64,000 nt of DNA. It comes from Batkoa obscura. Lineage: Eukaryota; Entomophthoromycota; Entomophthoromycetes; Entomophthorales; Batkoaceae. The stretch lies in NCBI GenBank assembly GCA_030770535.1, contig JASVEC010000056.1, positions 62,001-126,000 on the forward strand, written 5' to 3'. Positions 33,793 through 45,778 of the stretch are shown one piece after another (position 1 is the first letter of the stretch; each line of letters begins with the position of its first letter). Below the pieces are notes generated by a model. It saw only the letters and a list, made by a program, of their open reading frames with translations. It was not told the origin of the DNA and did not search any database. The position numbers were made by a program, and so were the translations under genes.

Positions 33793-35530
33793 GTGCATAC
33801 ACAAGAAAGCTATATGAGTTGCCACAAGCGTAAATAAAAGTATAATTTAAGCTCCCTATGTAGTCGATGTATCAAAGTTGGGGTGCATTGTCAATACTTA
33901 AGCTAAAAGGGAGAAGAGGCGGCTGGAGGTATTGGTGCTAAAGATTTTGAATGACTTGATAAAAAATGGTGCAACATCGAAGAGTTATTGGAAAATTACA
34001 AAAATATCATAAAATATACATTAGAAAGCAATAACTCTAATTATATCCTGACAACAGAACCTAATAATGAGATTCCAGAAATAAAAACGGGCTCCGTCAA
34101 AAGACATTGCTTTAGCCCGCAAACGTTGAAGTTGAAAAATACAAGTAAACAAATCATTTCATTTTATGAAGTTTAATGAATTCAATTTTTGAAGTAGAAC
34201 AAGAGCTTTTAGATATTTATTTCAAATACCACCACTCAGTACAATCTTTTTTACATGAATTAAGGGTATGATCCATCATTCATAGTCAAAATTTAGGGAA
34301 TCAAACATTGATATCTGGAATACGCACAATTGGTATAAAAATCTGCAATTATTTAGAGTGTTTATCATTGTTAGATATAGATGATAGTTCGTATTATCAA
34401 AATGCTAGAAAACCTTTAAGCAAAAGAAAAGAACCAAGTTTAAGTGTTCTACAGACTATGTTGTTACTAGAGCTTATAGAAATGAGGGATTCAAGGGCAT
34501 TTAAAGTGCTTTGGTTATCCACAGAAGTTATTAAGTATGCGATTTTTTTAGTAATTTTAATAACAAGTATAATTTTTCAGAATTAGGAGAATTTTAGGTT
34601 TGCATACTTAAATATTTTAAAGAATTCATCTAAGTTAACAAAAACCAAAGTTGAGACTATAAAGTCCTGGGTTTACTGTTTATCAATAAATGTATTAACT
34701 TCTTTGTTTCATTTCAAACCGCCCCACAATCCAAACAACGAGTCATTTTTAGATATCACTTTTATTAAAGATTTAAGAGAATTGTATAAACATATCATAT
34801 CGATAATTAAAACAATAACAATAACTTTATTTTTGTAGCAATAATAATTTTATAAGCCTGTAAAGAAAAAGAACGTTTGTTCATCCACCTTTTATACTAC
34901 ATATTCAAGCCGAAAAGCTCGACATTTTGGAACAACGATGCTTTACAAAACGAAAATTATGACACTAAGGAAATTTATAAAAAACTGATCGAATTAACAG
35001 AAGGTGTGAGATTATTTATTCTGAAAATTTAGTTTAGACTGAAAATGGGGTATTGAATACAACCTATGATATCACTATTGAAGATAACATTTTTATATCA
35101 AACCTCATATTAGCAATATTTAAATTAGTTCTTAACTTACATGTTAATTTTTTCATATACGAAGTTATCAAGTCTGGAAATGGAGACAGTTTTTTATTAT
35201 TCATGGAACACTATTTCCAAGTCGGTTTAGGTAGCATTAAATCATGTGAGCTGTTGGCACTTACCGAAAAAAGATATGATTGTATATTACCCAATAATTT
35301 CAATAAAATAATCTATGGCTCTCATTTTTTTTATTGCTTAGGCTTGGAAATAGCTATACTTTACCATCAATCAGATTCTAGTGTTTATCCCAAAAAAATT
35401 ATTTCTAAATGTTAAAAAAAACAATTTGGTGCATTCCGGTCTTTTATTAAGCTCTTTAACGAAAAGTTGGATAATGAAGGTATATATACCTAGTTTCATC
35501 GTCTCTCTTATATTAGATTATAACGCTTAA
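33793..35530 (+). pseudogene. Zn2Cys6 transcription factor, array gene 2, dead copy
   Basis: The whole four-exon gene can be aligned to its neighbours, but it cannot be expressed as such. The start codon corresponds to GTG (33793), the first zinc-binding Cys is replaced by Tyr, and there are several in-frame stops within the zinc cluster region and linker (for example at the positions of CHKRKQ and after the last Cys). Later blocks survive: ESNNSNYILTTEPNNEIPE, SLLDIDDSSYYQNARKPLS, PSLSVLQTMLLLELIEM, and near the end YGSHFFYCLGLEIAILYHQS. The exon 3/4 splice region is degraded. Long surviving frames show that decay is not ancient. Possibly a donor for gene conversion into intact copies. Confidence 0.85.
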
Positions 35531-37092
35531 TTAGATATGCTAGTTAAAGGTTTACCGTGTTATCGCTATTATATTAACCCAAAAGCAATGGATAGCAGGA
35601 ATATCTATTCATATAAGGCCTTTTTTTAGAGTGATGTGTTGTTAATTGCTTATGTAAAGTGCGCTTACTATCGTAAAAATAAAATGTAAAGGATACTGAC
35701 CAAGGTAACAACTGCTTTTTTGGCAGCATTGATTTTTATGGAGCAAATCGCTAATTAATCTTAAAATAAAAGCCCTAGTCCCAACCTGGTCTTATCGAAA
35801 GTTTATAATAGTTGGTTTTTAAATCAAATTACTAGGTATTTCTAGAATAGCTTTCTTTTTTGGGCAGAAATGATGGCAGGGAATTCATAGACTATAGCAA
35901 GAAATCCAATTTTATAAATTAATAAATACTTAATTTTCAATAAATGTTGATGTTTTTTTTGGTTTCATTACTTTTTCCATTTTTTAAGCCCTATTTGAGC
36001 GGAAAAATTATTACTAAAATTCATAAACACAAAAATACATCCTCAAATAGTCTGTTAATATTTTAAAAACATTTGATTAAAAAAATAACTTTAGCTTCTT
36101 ACGATTAATAAGATACTGCTTATCTTTAAAAAAAAATTCAATAAGACAGCTATCTAGTTAAATAGATTCACTTTTTCAGGCTAAGTTTTATTTTTTTGCT
36201 TAGAATTTATTTTAGTTATATCAATTCAATCAAGGATTAATTTTTAATTAATAGCCTTTTAACTAAGGTTTGCCCAAAAAAAGAAACTTTGGGAATATCT
36301 AATTTTTATATAAACCTTTATCTAAAATAGGACTTTTTTACAATGAAAAGGCACTACTTACCTGGCTAATATCTTATACTCTGTGTTAAGTAATATAGTG
36401 AAATAAAACAGACTAAATAAATAGAAAAAGGCACATTTCATAGATATAGTTATAAGATAGTATCTATATTCAATCTTCCCAACTCTCTTTTAAGTTTAAA
36501 TGAAATGATGGTAGTTCTAAAATACAGACAAATAAATTGCTAAATAGTTTCATATTTTTGAAAGTAAACAAATACCTCGTTAATGCATTTACTTACTAGT
36601 CAACCCTTGCCTGTAATTCTAAGCAAGTAGCTGTGGGAAATATTTGCAGTTATAATTTTTTTTAGCATTCTTCTGGCTAAAAAGATTTGTCAAAAAAATC
36701 TTGAAACAATAACAACAATTGAATATAGACTACATATTTAATAACGAATTGTCAGCATCTATCAAGAATAGTTGATAAATATTAAAATGAAAGAATATTT
36801 TGTTCCTTGATATGACATTATCCTTGTTAAGTTTAAATTCAATCAAGAAATTTCGTTGTTCTGCACCACATCTTTTAAAAATTTATAGTTATATTAATCA
36901 TCAAATTGTAAAAACAATTATTAGCAAGAAAGTAATTAGAGGTAAGTAAGTATATGGATGGTATAAGAGTATACTATGATTCATAAAGAGCTCAATAAAA
37001 AAAATATTATATAAAGCAAAGGAAAACTAATTGTTGTACTAAATATACAAAATTTCCTAAAACACCCATTTAAATAACATTGTTCGTTTATT
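35531..37092. other. Intergenic between array genes 2 and 3
   Basis: Contains MITE copy 11; the rest is AT-rich with traces of homology (36790-36870) to the upstream regions of genes 2 and 4. No gene seen. Confidence 0.5.
35945..36046 (+). mobile_element. MITE family A, copy 11
   Basis: Left end TGTTGATG, core CATTTTTTAAGCCCTATTTG and GAGCGGAAAAATTATTACT, right end ACATCCTCAAA. Confidence 0.8.
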
Positions 37093-37225
37093 TTTCGGGT
37101 AAACTAAATTACTTTCAGTTTATTCTCGCTTATAAAATCAATATAAACAACTGAAAAATTTTAATTGTAATTTATCGATTTATACAAAGTAACCAACAAA
37201 CAGCACATTAAAACAAAATCACCAA
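37093..37225 (+). promoter_or_regulatory. Promoter/5' UTR of array gene 3 with conserved TTTCGGGTAAAC
   Basis: TTTCGGGTAAAC at 37093-37104 lies 122 bp before the start codon. The same element sits upstream of gene 1, and a one-base variant upstream of gene 5; preceding ACACCCATTTA also aligns to gene 1 (GCACCCATTCA). Confidence 0.45.
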
Positions 37226-38991
37226 ATGCGTCCTCAAAAGAGCTGTATAAGCTGTCATAAGCGTAAACAAAAGTGTGATTTAAGCTATCCATGTAGTCGA
37301 TGCATTAAAATTGGAGTAGATTGTCAATATTTAAATCAAAAAGATGTAGTTGAAGATATTAATGCGGAAGACATCAAGAGGTTAGATAAAAAATGGAGTA
37401 AAATGGAAGAGTTAGTAGAAAACTTCAAGTCAATAATAAACTCTCCACCAGAAAGCAATAATTCCAATTCGTCTATTTCGACAATCACAACAAGTGGTAA
37501 GATCCCAGAACTAACTATGGACTCTGATAAAATATATAGCTCTAGCCCACAAACAATTGAGTTGACAAATACAAGTAAGAGTGATTTTTTTATAACTAAC
37601 CATAGATTAAACAAATTTTAGGGATTGAGCTAGAGCTCATAGATATTTATTTTAAATACCACCATCCCGCATTGCCTTTTCTATGTGAATCTAGGGTGCG
37701 CGCATTATATAGTAGTCAGGATTTAGGAGATCAAATATTGATATCATCAATCTGTGCAATTTCTTTAAAAATTCACAACTATTTAAAAAGATTACCATTA
37801 CTGGAAATTGACGATAACCCTTATTATCAGCATACTAGAAAACTATTAATTGAAAAAAAGGGCCCAAGTTTAAGTGTTTTACAAGCTATGTTATTGCTAG
37901 AGTTTATGGAAATGGGACACTCAAGGCCATTTAGAGCATTTTGTATTTCAGCGGAAGCTATCAAGTAGGCAAATTCTTTTAAGTAGTTTTGATAACATAA
38001 TACTTTTTTTAGAATTGGTCATATTTTAGGGCTACATAACTTAGATACTACTAAAAACCCATCCGAGTTAACAGAAGCTGAAATGGAATCAAGTAAATGT
38101 TGGTCTTATTGTTTATCAATGGATATTTTAATTTCTTTGTTTCATTCTAAACCGTCCCACACTCCAAATAATGGGTCACCTTTAGAAAGTACTACTATTA
38201 AAGATCTGGGAGAGATATGTAAACATATTACGCCGGTAAGTAGGATAATATAGTGCTAAATTCATAGCAAAAGTAATAATAAATTATAGGGTCGTAAAGA
38301 GAAAGAATATTTTTTTATTCAGTTTTTCCATCACATGGTAAAATTGAAAAGCTCGACCGTTTGGATCAATAACGTTCTACAAAGTGGAAACTATAATAGC
38401 AAAGAAATTTATAAACAATTGCTAGAATTACAAGAGGTCATGAAGCTAGGGTATTTCCAATTCTCGATTCAAACAGAAGATGAGGTGTTAAACACAATCC
38501 ATGATATTACTATTGATGATAATACCTTTATATCAAGCCTTGTTTTAGCAACCTTTAAATTGCTACTCAGTTTATTTACAAACTTTCTCATATACAAAAT
38601 AGCTGAGTTTGGGGATGAAGATGATATTTTAAAATCCATTGAACACCACTCCCAAGCCCGTTCAGACAGCATCAAGCTATATAGACTATTAATGCTTACC
38701 GAAGAAAGATATACTCAACTGTTATCCAAGGATCTCAACAAAATAGCCTATGGCTCTCATTTTTGCTTTTGTTTAGGGTTGGAAATTGCTATGCTTTGTC
38801 ATCAATCCGATACTACTGCTAGCTCTAAAAATTTCATTACTAAATGTAAAATAAAACAGCAAGAGTTTAGCGTGTTTTGGCCCCTTATTAAAAACCCTTT
38901 AACCAAAAACCAGATGATGAGGGTACATGTACCTAGTTCAATTGTCCCTTCTACACTCGATCATTTTGATCAAGATGTGGTAAGAGATTAG
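37226..38991 (+). CDS. Zn2Cys6 fungal transcription factor, array gene 3
   Basis: Exons 37226-37574, 37622-37964, 38013-38235 and 38290-38991 join to 538 residues with the same phases as gene 1. The zinc cluster (residues 7-33) is identical to that of gene 1. From 37376 to 37667, covering the linker, all of intron 1 and the start of exon 2, the DNA matches gene 1 (31334-31625) without a difference I could see, while flanking parts differ clearly (for example CESRVRALYSSQ versus WEPRVRSTINNQ). The middle homology region is intact: SAISL equivalents, LPLLEIDDNPYYQ, EFMEMGHSRPF, GHILGLHNLDTTKNP and YGSHFCFCLGLEIAMLCHQS. The C-terminus is extended by a few residues (LDHFDQDVVRD) relative to gene 1. 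Confidence 0.9.
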
Positions 38992-39772
38992 CGCATTGTT
39001 GTCTTAATAACATTATATTACAAAATTAAAAAATATGACGTTATCCTGAATTGGGGGATTAGTAGAAGGATAGCTTTATAAGATGAGAAGATTATTTCGT
39101 GAATATTAATTATTACACTTGTTAGAGTATTTATTTAATTTAAGTTTATTATAGTAAAACAAAATATATATTGGAATGTCTCTCTTATTTTCGTTTATTT
39201 GTTCATTTTTTATAGACAAATTGAGAAAAGCTATAAATAAAGCAATGAAACAGAAAATGGCATTTTCTCATAAAGAAATCGCCTGATATAAATTACTAAT
39301 ATTTGGCGTTAATAAGCTAAAAATTCGATATCGGGAGAACAACTTCTATCTCGGTAAGGTATTCTTCTTCCCAAGTTTGAAGTCGAATGAACTTTTTTAT
39401 TCTATTCTCCACAGCACACTATTTTGAGTATTATAATTTGACGTGTTGATTGTTAGATTAATAAAAATAATATACTAATAAAGCATCGACTATATAAATA
39501 ATATGATAATATGATAATATAGCATTATCTATTCTATAACTAAATCATAAAGGTATAAATTCTACAAAATAAACGCAAAAATCAAATACAAAAGTTAATA
39601 AAGTTTATGAAAGCACTAGTTAAAGATTAAAGTTTTTGCTGCCACCTCGTAAAAACTTTCGTTTGTTTTATTTTTAACTTCAGAATTGTCATCAAACAAT
39701 TAAATCATATTAGTACAATAGCCATTCTTTTTAGACAAACTATCAACTAACAATACATATAAAAAACACCAA
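38992..39772. other. Intergenic between array genes 3 and 4
   Basis: Carries the shared 3' motif ATCCTGAATTGGGGGATTAG (39043-39062) and upstream sequence of gene 4 (39325-39420) homologous to that of gene 2. No other feature. Confidence 0.5.
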
Positions 39773-41518
39773 ATGCGTCCACAGAAGAGCTGTACAAGCT
39801 GTTACAAGCGTAAGCAAAAATGTGATTTGACTTACCCTTGTGCCCGATGCATCAAGATTGGGGCAACTTGCCAGTATTTGAACCAAAATGAAAAGCATGC
39901 AATTGGATATATCAATACAAAAGACATTGAGAGGTTAGAAAAAAAATGGAATATGGTAGAAGTGCTAGCACAAAATCTTAAATCCATTATAGAAGGTAAC
40001 AATCGATACCCTTCCATCTCATCAATAACAATGAATCGTAAGATGCCAGAGTTAATAATGAATCTAGGCAAAAGACAAAACTTTAGTCCGTATGTTGTCA
40101 AGTTGTGTAATACAAGTAAAAATAGAATAGTTTATTTAATATTCATTTATCAATCTTAAATTTTAGGAATTGAGCAAGAACTTTTAAATATTTATTTCAA
40201 ATACCATCACCCCACACAACCTTTTTTAAACGAATTCCGAGTGCGTTCCATGATTTTTAGCCAAGAGTTAGAGGATCGAATATTGCTATCAGCAATATGT
40301 GCAATTGCTTTAAAAATTTATAATTATTTAAAACGTTTACCACTGTTAGAGATTGACAATAATCCTTATTATCAATATACTAAGAAGTTTTTAAGTAAAA
40401 GAAAAGAACCAAGTTTGAATGTTTTACAAGCTATGATGCTGCTGATATTTATGGAAATGGGACATTCAAGGCCATTTAAAGCGTTTTGCTTATCCACAGA
40501 AGCTATTAAGTATGCGATTTTTTAGTAGTTAATAACGTGAGATTATAATTTTTTAGGATTGGACAGATTTTGGGTTTACATAACTTAAATGTTAATCAAA
40601 GTCCATTTGAATTAACAGATACTGAAATGGAATCAATAAAATCTTGGGTTCATTGTTTAACTTTGGACACATTGACTAGTTTATTTCAATCAAAACCGTC
40701 TCATTTTAAAAATAACGAATCGTTATTAAAAAATACCATTAATAAAGAATTGGAAGGATTATATATGCTCATATTACCGGTAAGTAGAATAACAGTGACA
40801 CTAGATTTATAATTATAGTAACAATATTTTGTAGTGTCATAAAGAAAAAGAATATTTATTTGTTCATTCTTTTCATTATATGGTGAAGTTAAAAAGTTCA
40901 ATAATTTGGATTAATAATGCTTTACAAAGTGGAAGTTATAGTATCAAACAAGTTTATTATGAACTACTTGGATTAATACAAGCCATGGAATTAGCGTTTT
41001 TTCAACACTCAATCCAAATGGAAGATGAAGTATTAAATATGGTTCATGATATCACTATTGATGATAGTACTTTTATATCAAACCTTGTTTTAGCTGCCTT
41101 AAAAATATCATTTAGTTTATTTGTTAATTTTCTGATATACAAAGTAACTGAGCTTGGGGATGAAGCTGATTCTATAATATCTATTGAATATCGCTCAAAA
41201 GCATATCTAGATAGTATTAAATTATACCAGTTATTAAGTCTAACAGAAAAAAGATATTGTACTCTGCTATCTAAGGATTTCAGTAAAGTAATTTATGGCT
41301 CAGATTTTTGTTATTGTTTAGGGTTAGAAATTGCTATACTTTGTCATCAGTCGGACACTACTACCTCCTCTAAAAGTTTCGCTGTTGAGTGTCAAAAAAT
41401 ACAGCATGAGTTTAGCGTCTTCTGGCCTTTAATTCAAAATCCTTTGACGAAAAGCCAAATGATGAAAGTGCATGTACCCGATTCAATTGTACCCCCTACT
41501 CCTAATTATAACACATGA
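39773..41518 (+). CDS. Zn2Cys6 fungal transcription factor, array gene 4
   Basis: Exons 39773-40115, 40167-40509, 40557-40779 and 40835-41518 join to 530 residues; exons 2 and 3 are 343 and 223 bp, exactly as in genes 1, 3 and 5. The cluster MRPQKSCTSCYKRKQKCDLT keeps all six cysteines, with Tyr replacing His after the second. The linker differs most (NEKHAIGYINTKDIERLEKK). Middle homology motifs HHPTQPFL, EFRVRSMIF, LPLLEIDNNPYYQY, FMEMGHSRPFKAFCLSTEA and GQILGLHNLNVNQSP are present, and the C-terminal block ends VPDSIVPPTPN. Sequence distance to gene 1 is larger than gene 3 to gene 1. Looks functional. Confidence 0.9.
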
Positions 41519-42337
41519 TTATTTATGCTAGTTATTCGTACTTTTTGTTTTGTTGCTTGGCTTATATACCAATTAAAAGTTTTATAGCTTTGCTACTGCG
41601 TTGTTTTGAAAATAACGTATATTATCCTTAAGCTGGGGGATAAATAAAAAACGGTTTCTTAATCTAAAAGACTATGTTGTAAAGAGTAGTTATCAGCCTA
41701 CATAATATATTTATCTAAATCGATTTAGTAAAATTAATACAATGTTATTTTTGTTAGTATCATTATTGAACTTATAACTTTGATAAAATCGCTTCTATTT
41801 TATAGACCTTTAAATGGCAATGATGTGTTAATGAAAACCAAAACCCTTACTACAACTCAGATGATTTTATAACATCAAAACCAGTCTTCTCCCTCTTCAA
41901 ACTTCTTCTAAAGCTCTAATTGTAAATTGTAAAGTATGCGCTTTTCTTTCTTCCAGCTCATATTCAAAATTGTAGACATCATTTTATGACATTGCATCAA
42001 GCTTATTTATAAATTGAGAAATACGAAAGTTTCTGAATTTAGTTATGATTTTCTCAAATTGTATCTCAATCTTCTTACCTTCCCATCAAATTCAGTCAAC
42101 ATGATGGCAACTTTAAAATATAAACGAAGAAATAAATAGGTTTTTCATTTCGCTTCAAAATAAAATGTATATATTTTTATAAAATAAACTTCTTGACTAG
42201 CCTCATACCATAATAATGTGATATAATTTATAAAAAATATAAAAAAGAAGATTGTATAAAGTAAAACGGAACTAATCGTGGTATTAAAGCTACGAAAGTC
42301 TGCCAAAGTACCTATCCAAAAGATGTTAAAGATCATT
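41519..42337. other. Intergenic between array genes 4 and 5
   Basis: Carries the shared 3' motif ATCCTTAAGCTGGGGGATAA (41624-41643). No gene or inverted-repeat element seen in the remainder. Confidence 0.5.
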
Positions 42338-42469
42338 TTTCGGCTAAATTGCTTTATTTTTTATTCCTAATTCCAGAATTAGTCATAAGCAATTAATCCC
42401 AATTTAAATTGTAATCTACTAAACTTCACTTTTAAAAAATAGTCAACTAAACTGAAATTAAATTGTTCA
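42338..42469 (+). promoter_or_regulatory. Promoter/5' UTR of array gene 5 with a CGG element
   Basis: TTTCGGCTAAAT at 42338-42349 is a close variant of the element upstream of genes 1 and 3, at nearly the same distance (121 bp) from the start codon. Confidence 0.4.
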
Positions 42470-44210
42470 ATGCGTCCACGAAAGAGTTGTGTAAGCTGTC
42501 ACAAGCGTAAACAAAAATGTGATTTAAGTTATCCATGTACTAGATGTACCAACCTTGAGATAGATTGTAAATACTTAAATTGTAGAGAAGATTTAATGGA
42601 TGATATTAATGATAAAGACATTAAGAGGCTAAATAAAAAATGGAATAAAATGAAAAGGTTGTTACACAATTGTAAGTCTGTCATAAGCTCCCTGCCAGAA
42701 AATAATGGTCCTATTTCTTCCATTTCGACAACTTCAAGAAAGAATCGGATGCATGAGTCATTAATAAATTCTGCTAAAAAACAAAGCTACATTACAAAGG
42801 ATATGGAGTTAATGAATACAGGTAATTAGAGTGTTTTTATTAATGATCAATGACTTAATATACCCAGAAATCGAACTAAAACTTATCGATATCTACTTTA
42901 AGTATCATCACCCAGCTCAACCTTTTTTATGTGAATTACGGGTACGTTCTATTATTTATAGTCAAGATTTAGCGGACCAAACATTGATATCCGCTATCTA
43001 TGCAGTCGCTTTGAAAGTTTATAACTATTTAAATAAACTTCCATTATTGGAAATCGATAACAATCCTTATTTTCGACATAGTAGTAGCCTTTTAAGCCAA
43101 TACAAAGAGCCTAGTTTAAGTGTTTTTCAAGCTATGATATTGCTTGAATTTTTGGAGATGGGCCATTCAAGGCCGTTTAAAGCATTTTGTATATCTGCAG
43201 AAGCTATTAAGTAAATATACTGTTTGTATAGTCTTAGTACATGAATTAATGATTTATTTAGAATTGGTCAAATTTTAGGATTACATAACTTAGATACTAC
43301 TAAAAACCCATCTGAGTTAACTGATATTGAAATGGAATCAATCAAATCTTGGACTCATTGTTTATCGCTAGATATGTTAGTTTCTTTATTCCACTCAAAA
43401 CCATCACATACAAAAAATAATGAATCACTTTTAGATAACATCATTGATAAAGATTTGGGACAGATGTATAAGCATTCCATACCGGTAAATATAATAATAA
43501 TAATACATTATAATAATAGTAACAGCCATTTATAGTGTCATAAAGAAAAAGAATATTTATTTGTCAACTTTTTTCATCATATGGTAAAAATGAAAAGCTC
43601 TGCTTTTTGGATCAATAATTCACTACAAAACGGAAATTACAACACTAAAGAAATTCATAAAAAGTTGAATGAAATATTAACATCCGTGAAACTAGTGTTT
43701 CCACAGTATCCAATCCAACATGAAGATGAAGTATTAAACATGGTCAACCACGCCACTATCGATGATTATACTTTTATCTCCAACCTTACTATGGTTGCTT
43801 TTAAATTATCCCTTACTTTACTCGCTAACTTTATAATTTATAAAATAACCGAATTAGGCGATCAAGCCGATTTTTTAATATCTATCGAATATCACTCTCA
43901 AGCACGCTTAGACAGCATTAAATTATACAAACTAATAACACTTACTGAAGAAAGATACAGTACCCTACTATCCGAAGAATCTAAAAAAATAATATATGGC
44001 TCTCATTTCTGTTATTGTTTAGGGTTGGAATTAGCAATGCTTAGTCATCAGGGGGATACAAATGCTTGCTCTAAAAAATTCATTGCTGAATGTCAAAAAA
44101 AACAACAAGAGTTTAGTGCCTTTTATCCAATTATTAAAGATCCTTTAGCTAAAAATCAAATGATGAAGGTGCATATACCTGGTTCTATTATACCCCTTAC
44201 TCCGGGTTAG
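42470..44210 (+). CDS. Zn2Cys6 fungal transcription factor, array gene 5
   Basis: Exons 42470-42821, 42868-43210, 43262-43484 and 43536-44210 join to 530 residues. The cluster MRPRKSCVSCHKRKQKCDLS has all six cysteines; the segment after the fifth (TNLEIDCKYLN) is diverged from the CIKIGVDC of the others. The linker is highly basic (DIKRLNKKWNKMKRLLHNCK). The middle homology region begins IYFKYHHPAQPFLCELRVRS and contains LLEIDNNPYFRH, EFLEMGHSRPFKAFCISAEA and GQILGLHNLDTTKNP, the last shared with gene 3 rather than genes 1 and 4. The C-terminus has YGSHFCYCLGLELAMLSHQG. Last plus-strand copy of the array. Confidence 0.9.
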
Positions 44211-45013
44211 ATTGTTTGGTTTTATATATTGGTCTGAGGTTCGTTGTGTTAGTATGGTTATCCTTTAAAAAGTTTTGTGGATTATTTCAAGATTACAGCA
44301 CTGTATATGTAAGCCACAAGAGCCTTGAGATCCTTGAGCCCTATGGCGTACCAAGCTATAAGCTGATATAACCTATAGCGAGCTAAACTCAATGCTTGAT
44401 CAATAGTAGTAGGAAGGTTTAAAGCCTTCTTAAGTAAGTGTAAGATAGATAGTATACTTTAGGCTAAGTTAACCAGACTACGAAACTAACAAGATTAAAA
44501 ATTTACTTTTATTTCAGAAAATAAACAAAACTTTAGACAAAAGGATATTTCAGAGGAAAAGATCCAATCGCTTGTATACTTTCTATGAATATAAAGTACT
44601 TTAAGTTATTACATTTTCTATTCACATTTAATATATATCATCAAAATTAGCAATGACTCTGGCATTAATCTTCTTTATATTACTTCCCAAAATGCATTCG
44701 ACTTTTTATCAGTTATTATTCAATTATAATACCAGACTTCCGAAATAGGCAATTTGGTTAGTAGTCCTGACAAAGTTGGAAGATGAAGAACAGTTTAACC
44801 CATATATATAAAAAGGCTGTTATGTGAAGAATAGCCTAGAAGTATTTATATCTAAATCGAATTTGTAGCAAAAGGAAAAATATGGCAATTGTAAATAAAG
44901 TTAAATCTAAACTCATATTTGAAAATTTTATAAATGAATTTCTTTTAGTAATATAATAGAATTCAGTAAAATCAAGGATACTTTATAATATTAAAAATGA
45001 AGTTTTCTCTAAT
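44211..45013. other. Intergenic, convergent side of the array and BolA-like gene
   Basis: Slightly less AT-rich around 44290-44410, but no open frame, tRNA fold or family A element could be supported. Confidence 0.4.
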
Positions 45014-45628
45014 TTAGACCTCTTCCAAAGTTTTAGTTTTTAATTGTAAAGCATGAACTTTCCCATCTTGCATTTCTTCTTCTAACGTTTTATATATCAT
45101 TCTGTGACGTTGCATTAAGTTCTAAATGGAATATTTGAAAAAATGAATAAAATAATTTTATAGGTTTTATGATTTCAATTATAGAAATAAAATCATTCTT
45201 ACCTTGCCTTTAAATTCGGAGGATACAATGGTCACTCTAAAATTTAAAAAAATTAAATATTAATACTACATCTTGAAAAATGACATTGTCTTTACTTTAA
45301 ATAAATAAAGCTACTTACCTGAAATGGGTCTCCTTACTGGTTACTCCTCTCATAGCAGTATGATGAGAATGTTTATGACTGTCATTTACAATCTCTAAGG
45401 TAGTTGGATTATAAGCTTTCTCTAACTAAAAAAAATTAAAAACAAATTCCAATAAAAATAGAGCTATATTTCTAATTGCCGTTGCTGCTATTTTATTATA
45501 ATAGTAATTAATAATACCTTCGATTTTATTAAAGTTTCCAAAGGTTTCAATTCATTCATAATACTACTTGAAGTTGATAAAGATCGTAAATTGATAAATT
45601 TGGTTTTTAAAAGTGAATTGAAAAGCAT
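45014..45628 (-). CDS. BolA-like protein, probably mitochondrial (Bol1/BOLA1 type)
   Basis: Exons 45518-45628, 45319-45425, 45203-45236 and 45014-45121 join to 119 residues. BolA proteins partner with monothiol glutaredoxins in handling iron-sulfur clusters. The first 24 residues, MLFNSLLKTKFINLRSLSTS, are a typical mitochondrial presequence. Then comes the BolA fold: LKPLETLIKSKLEKAYNPTT, LEIVNDSHKHSHH (the variable S-x-x-H-x-x-H loop), FRVTIVSSEFKGKNLMQRHR (hallmark F-x-G-x-x-x-x-x-R-H-R with the cluster-ligand His) and VHALQLKTKT at the end. The absence of a Cys in the loop and the presence of HxxHH fit BOLA1/Bol1 rather than Bol3, but this split is uncertain. The final exon is short and ends LEEV. 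Confidence 0.88.
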
Positions 45629-45778
45629 TAAAATTTAAAAAAAGAAATAATTTTTCAAAGTCAAAATTTATATTGAATTAAAAACTCTAAGAAATAAAAT
45701 TATTCTTAATAGATAAAATAAATAAAATATATATATAACAAACAAAACTTTAATCTTTATTATTAATAGGCATATATT

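Noticed and set aside
33514-33825. 103-codon minus-strand frame
   Set aside because: Random AT-rich composition (Ile/Tyr/Leu/Phe), and it overlaps the start of the dead Zn2Cys6 copy on the other strand.
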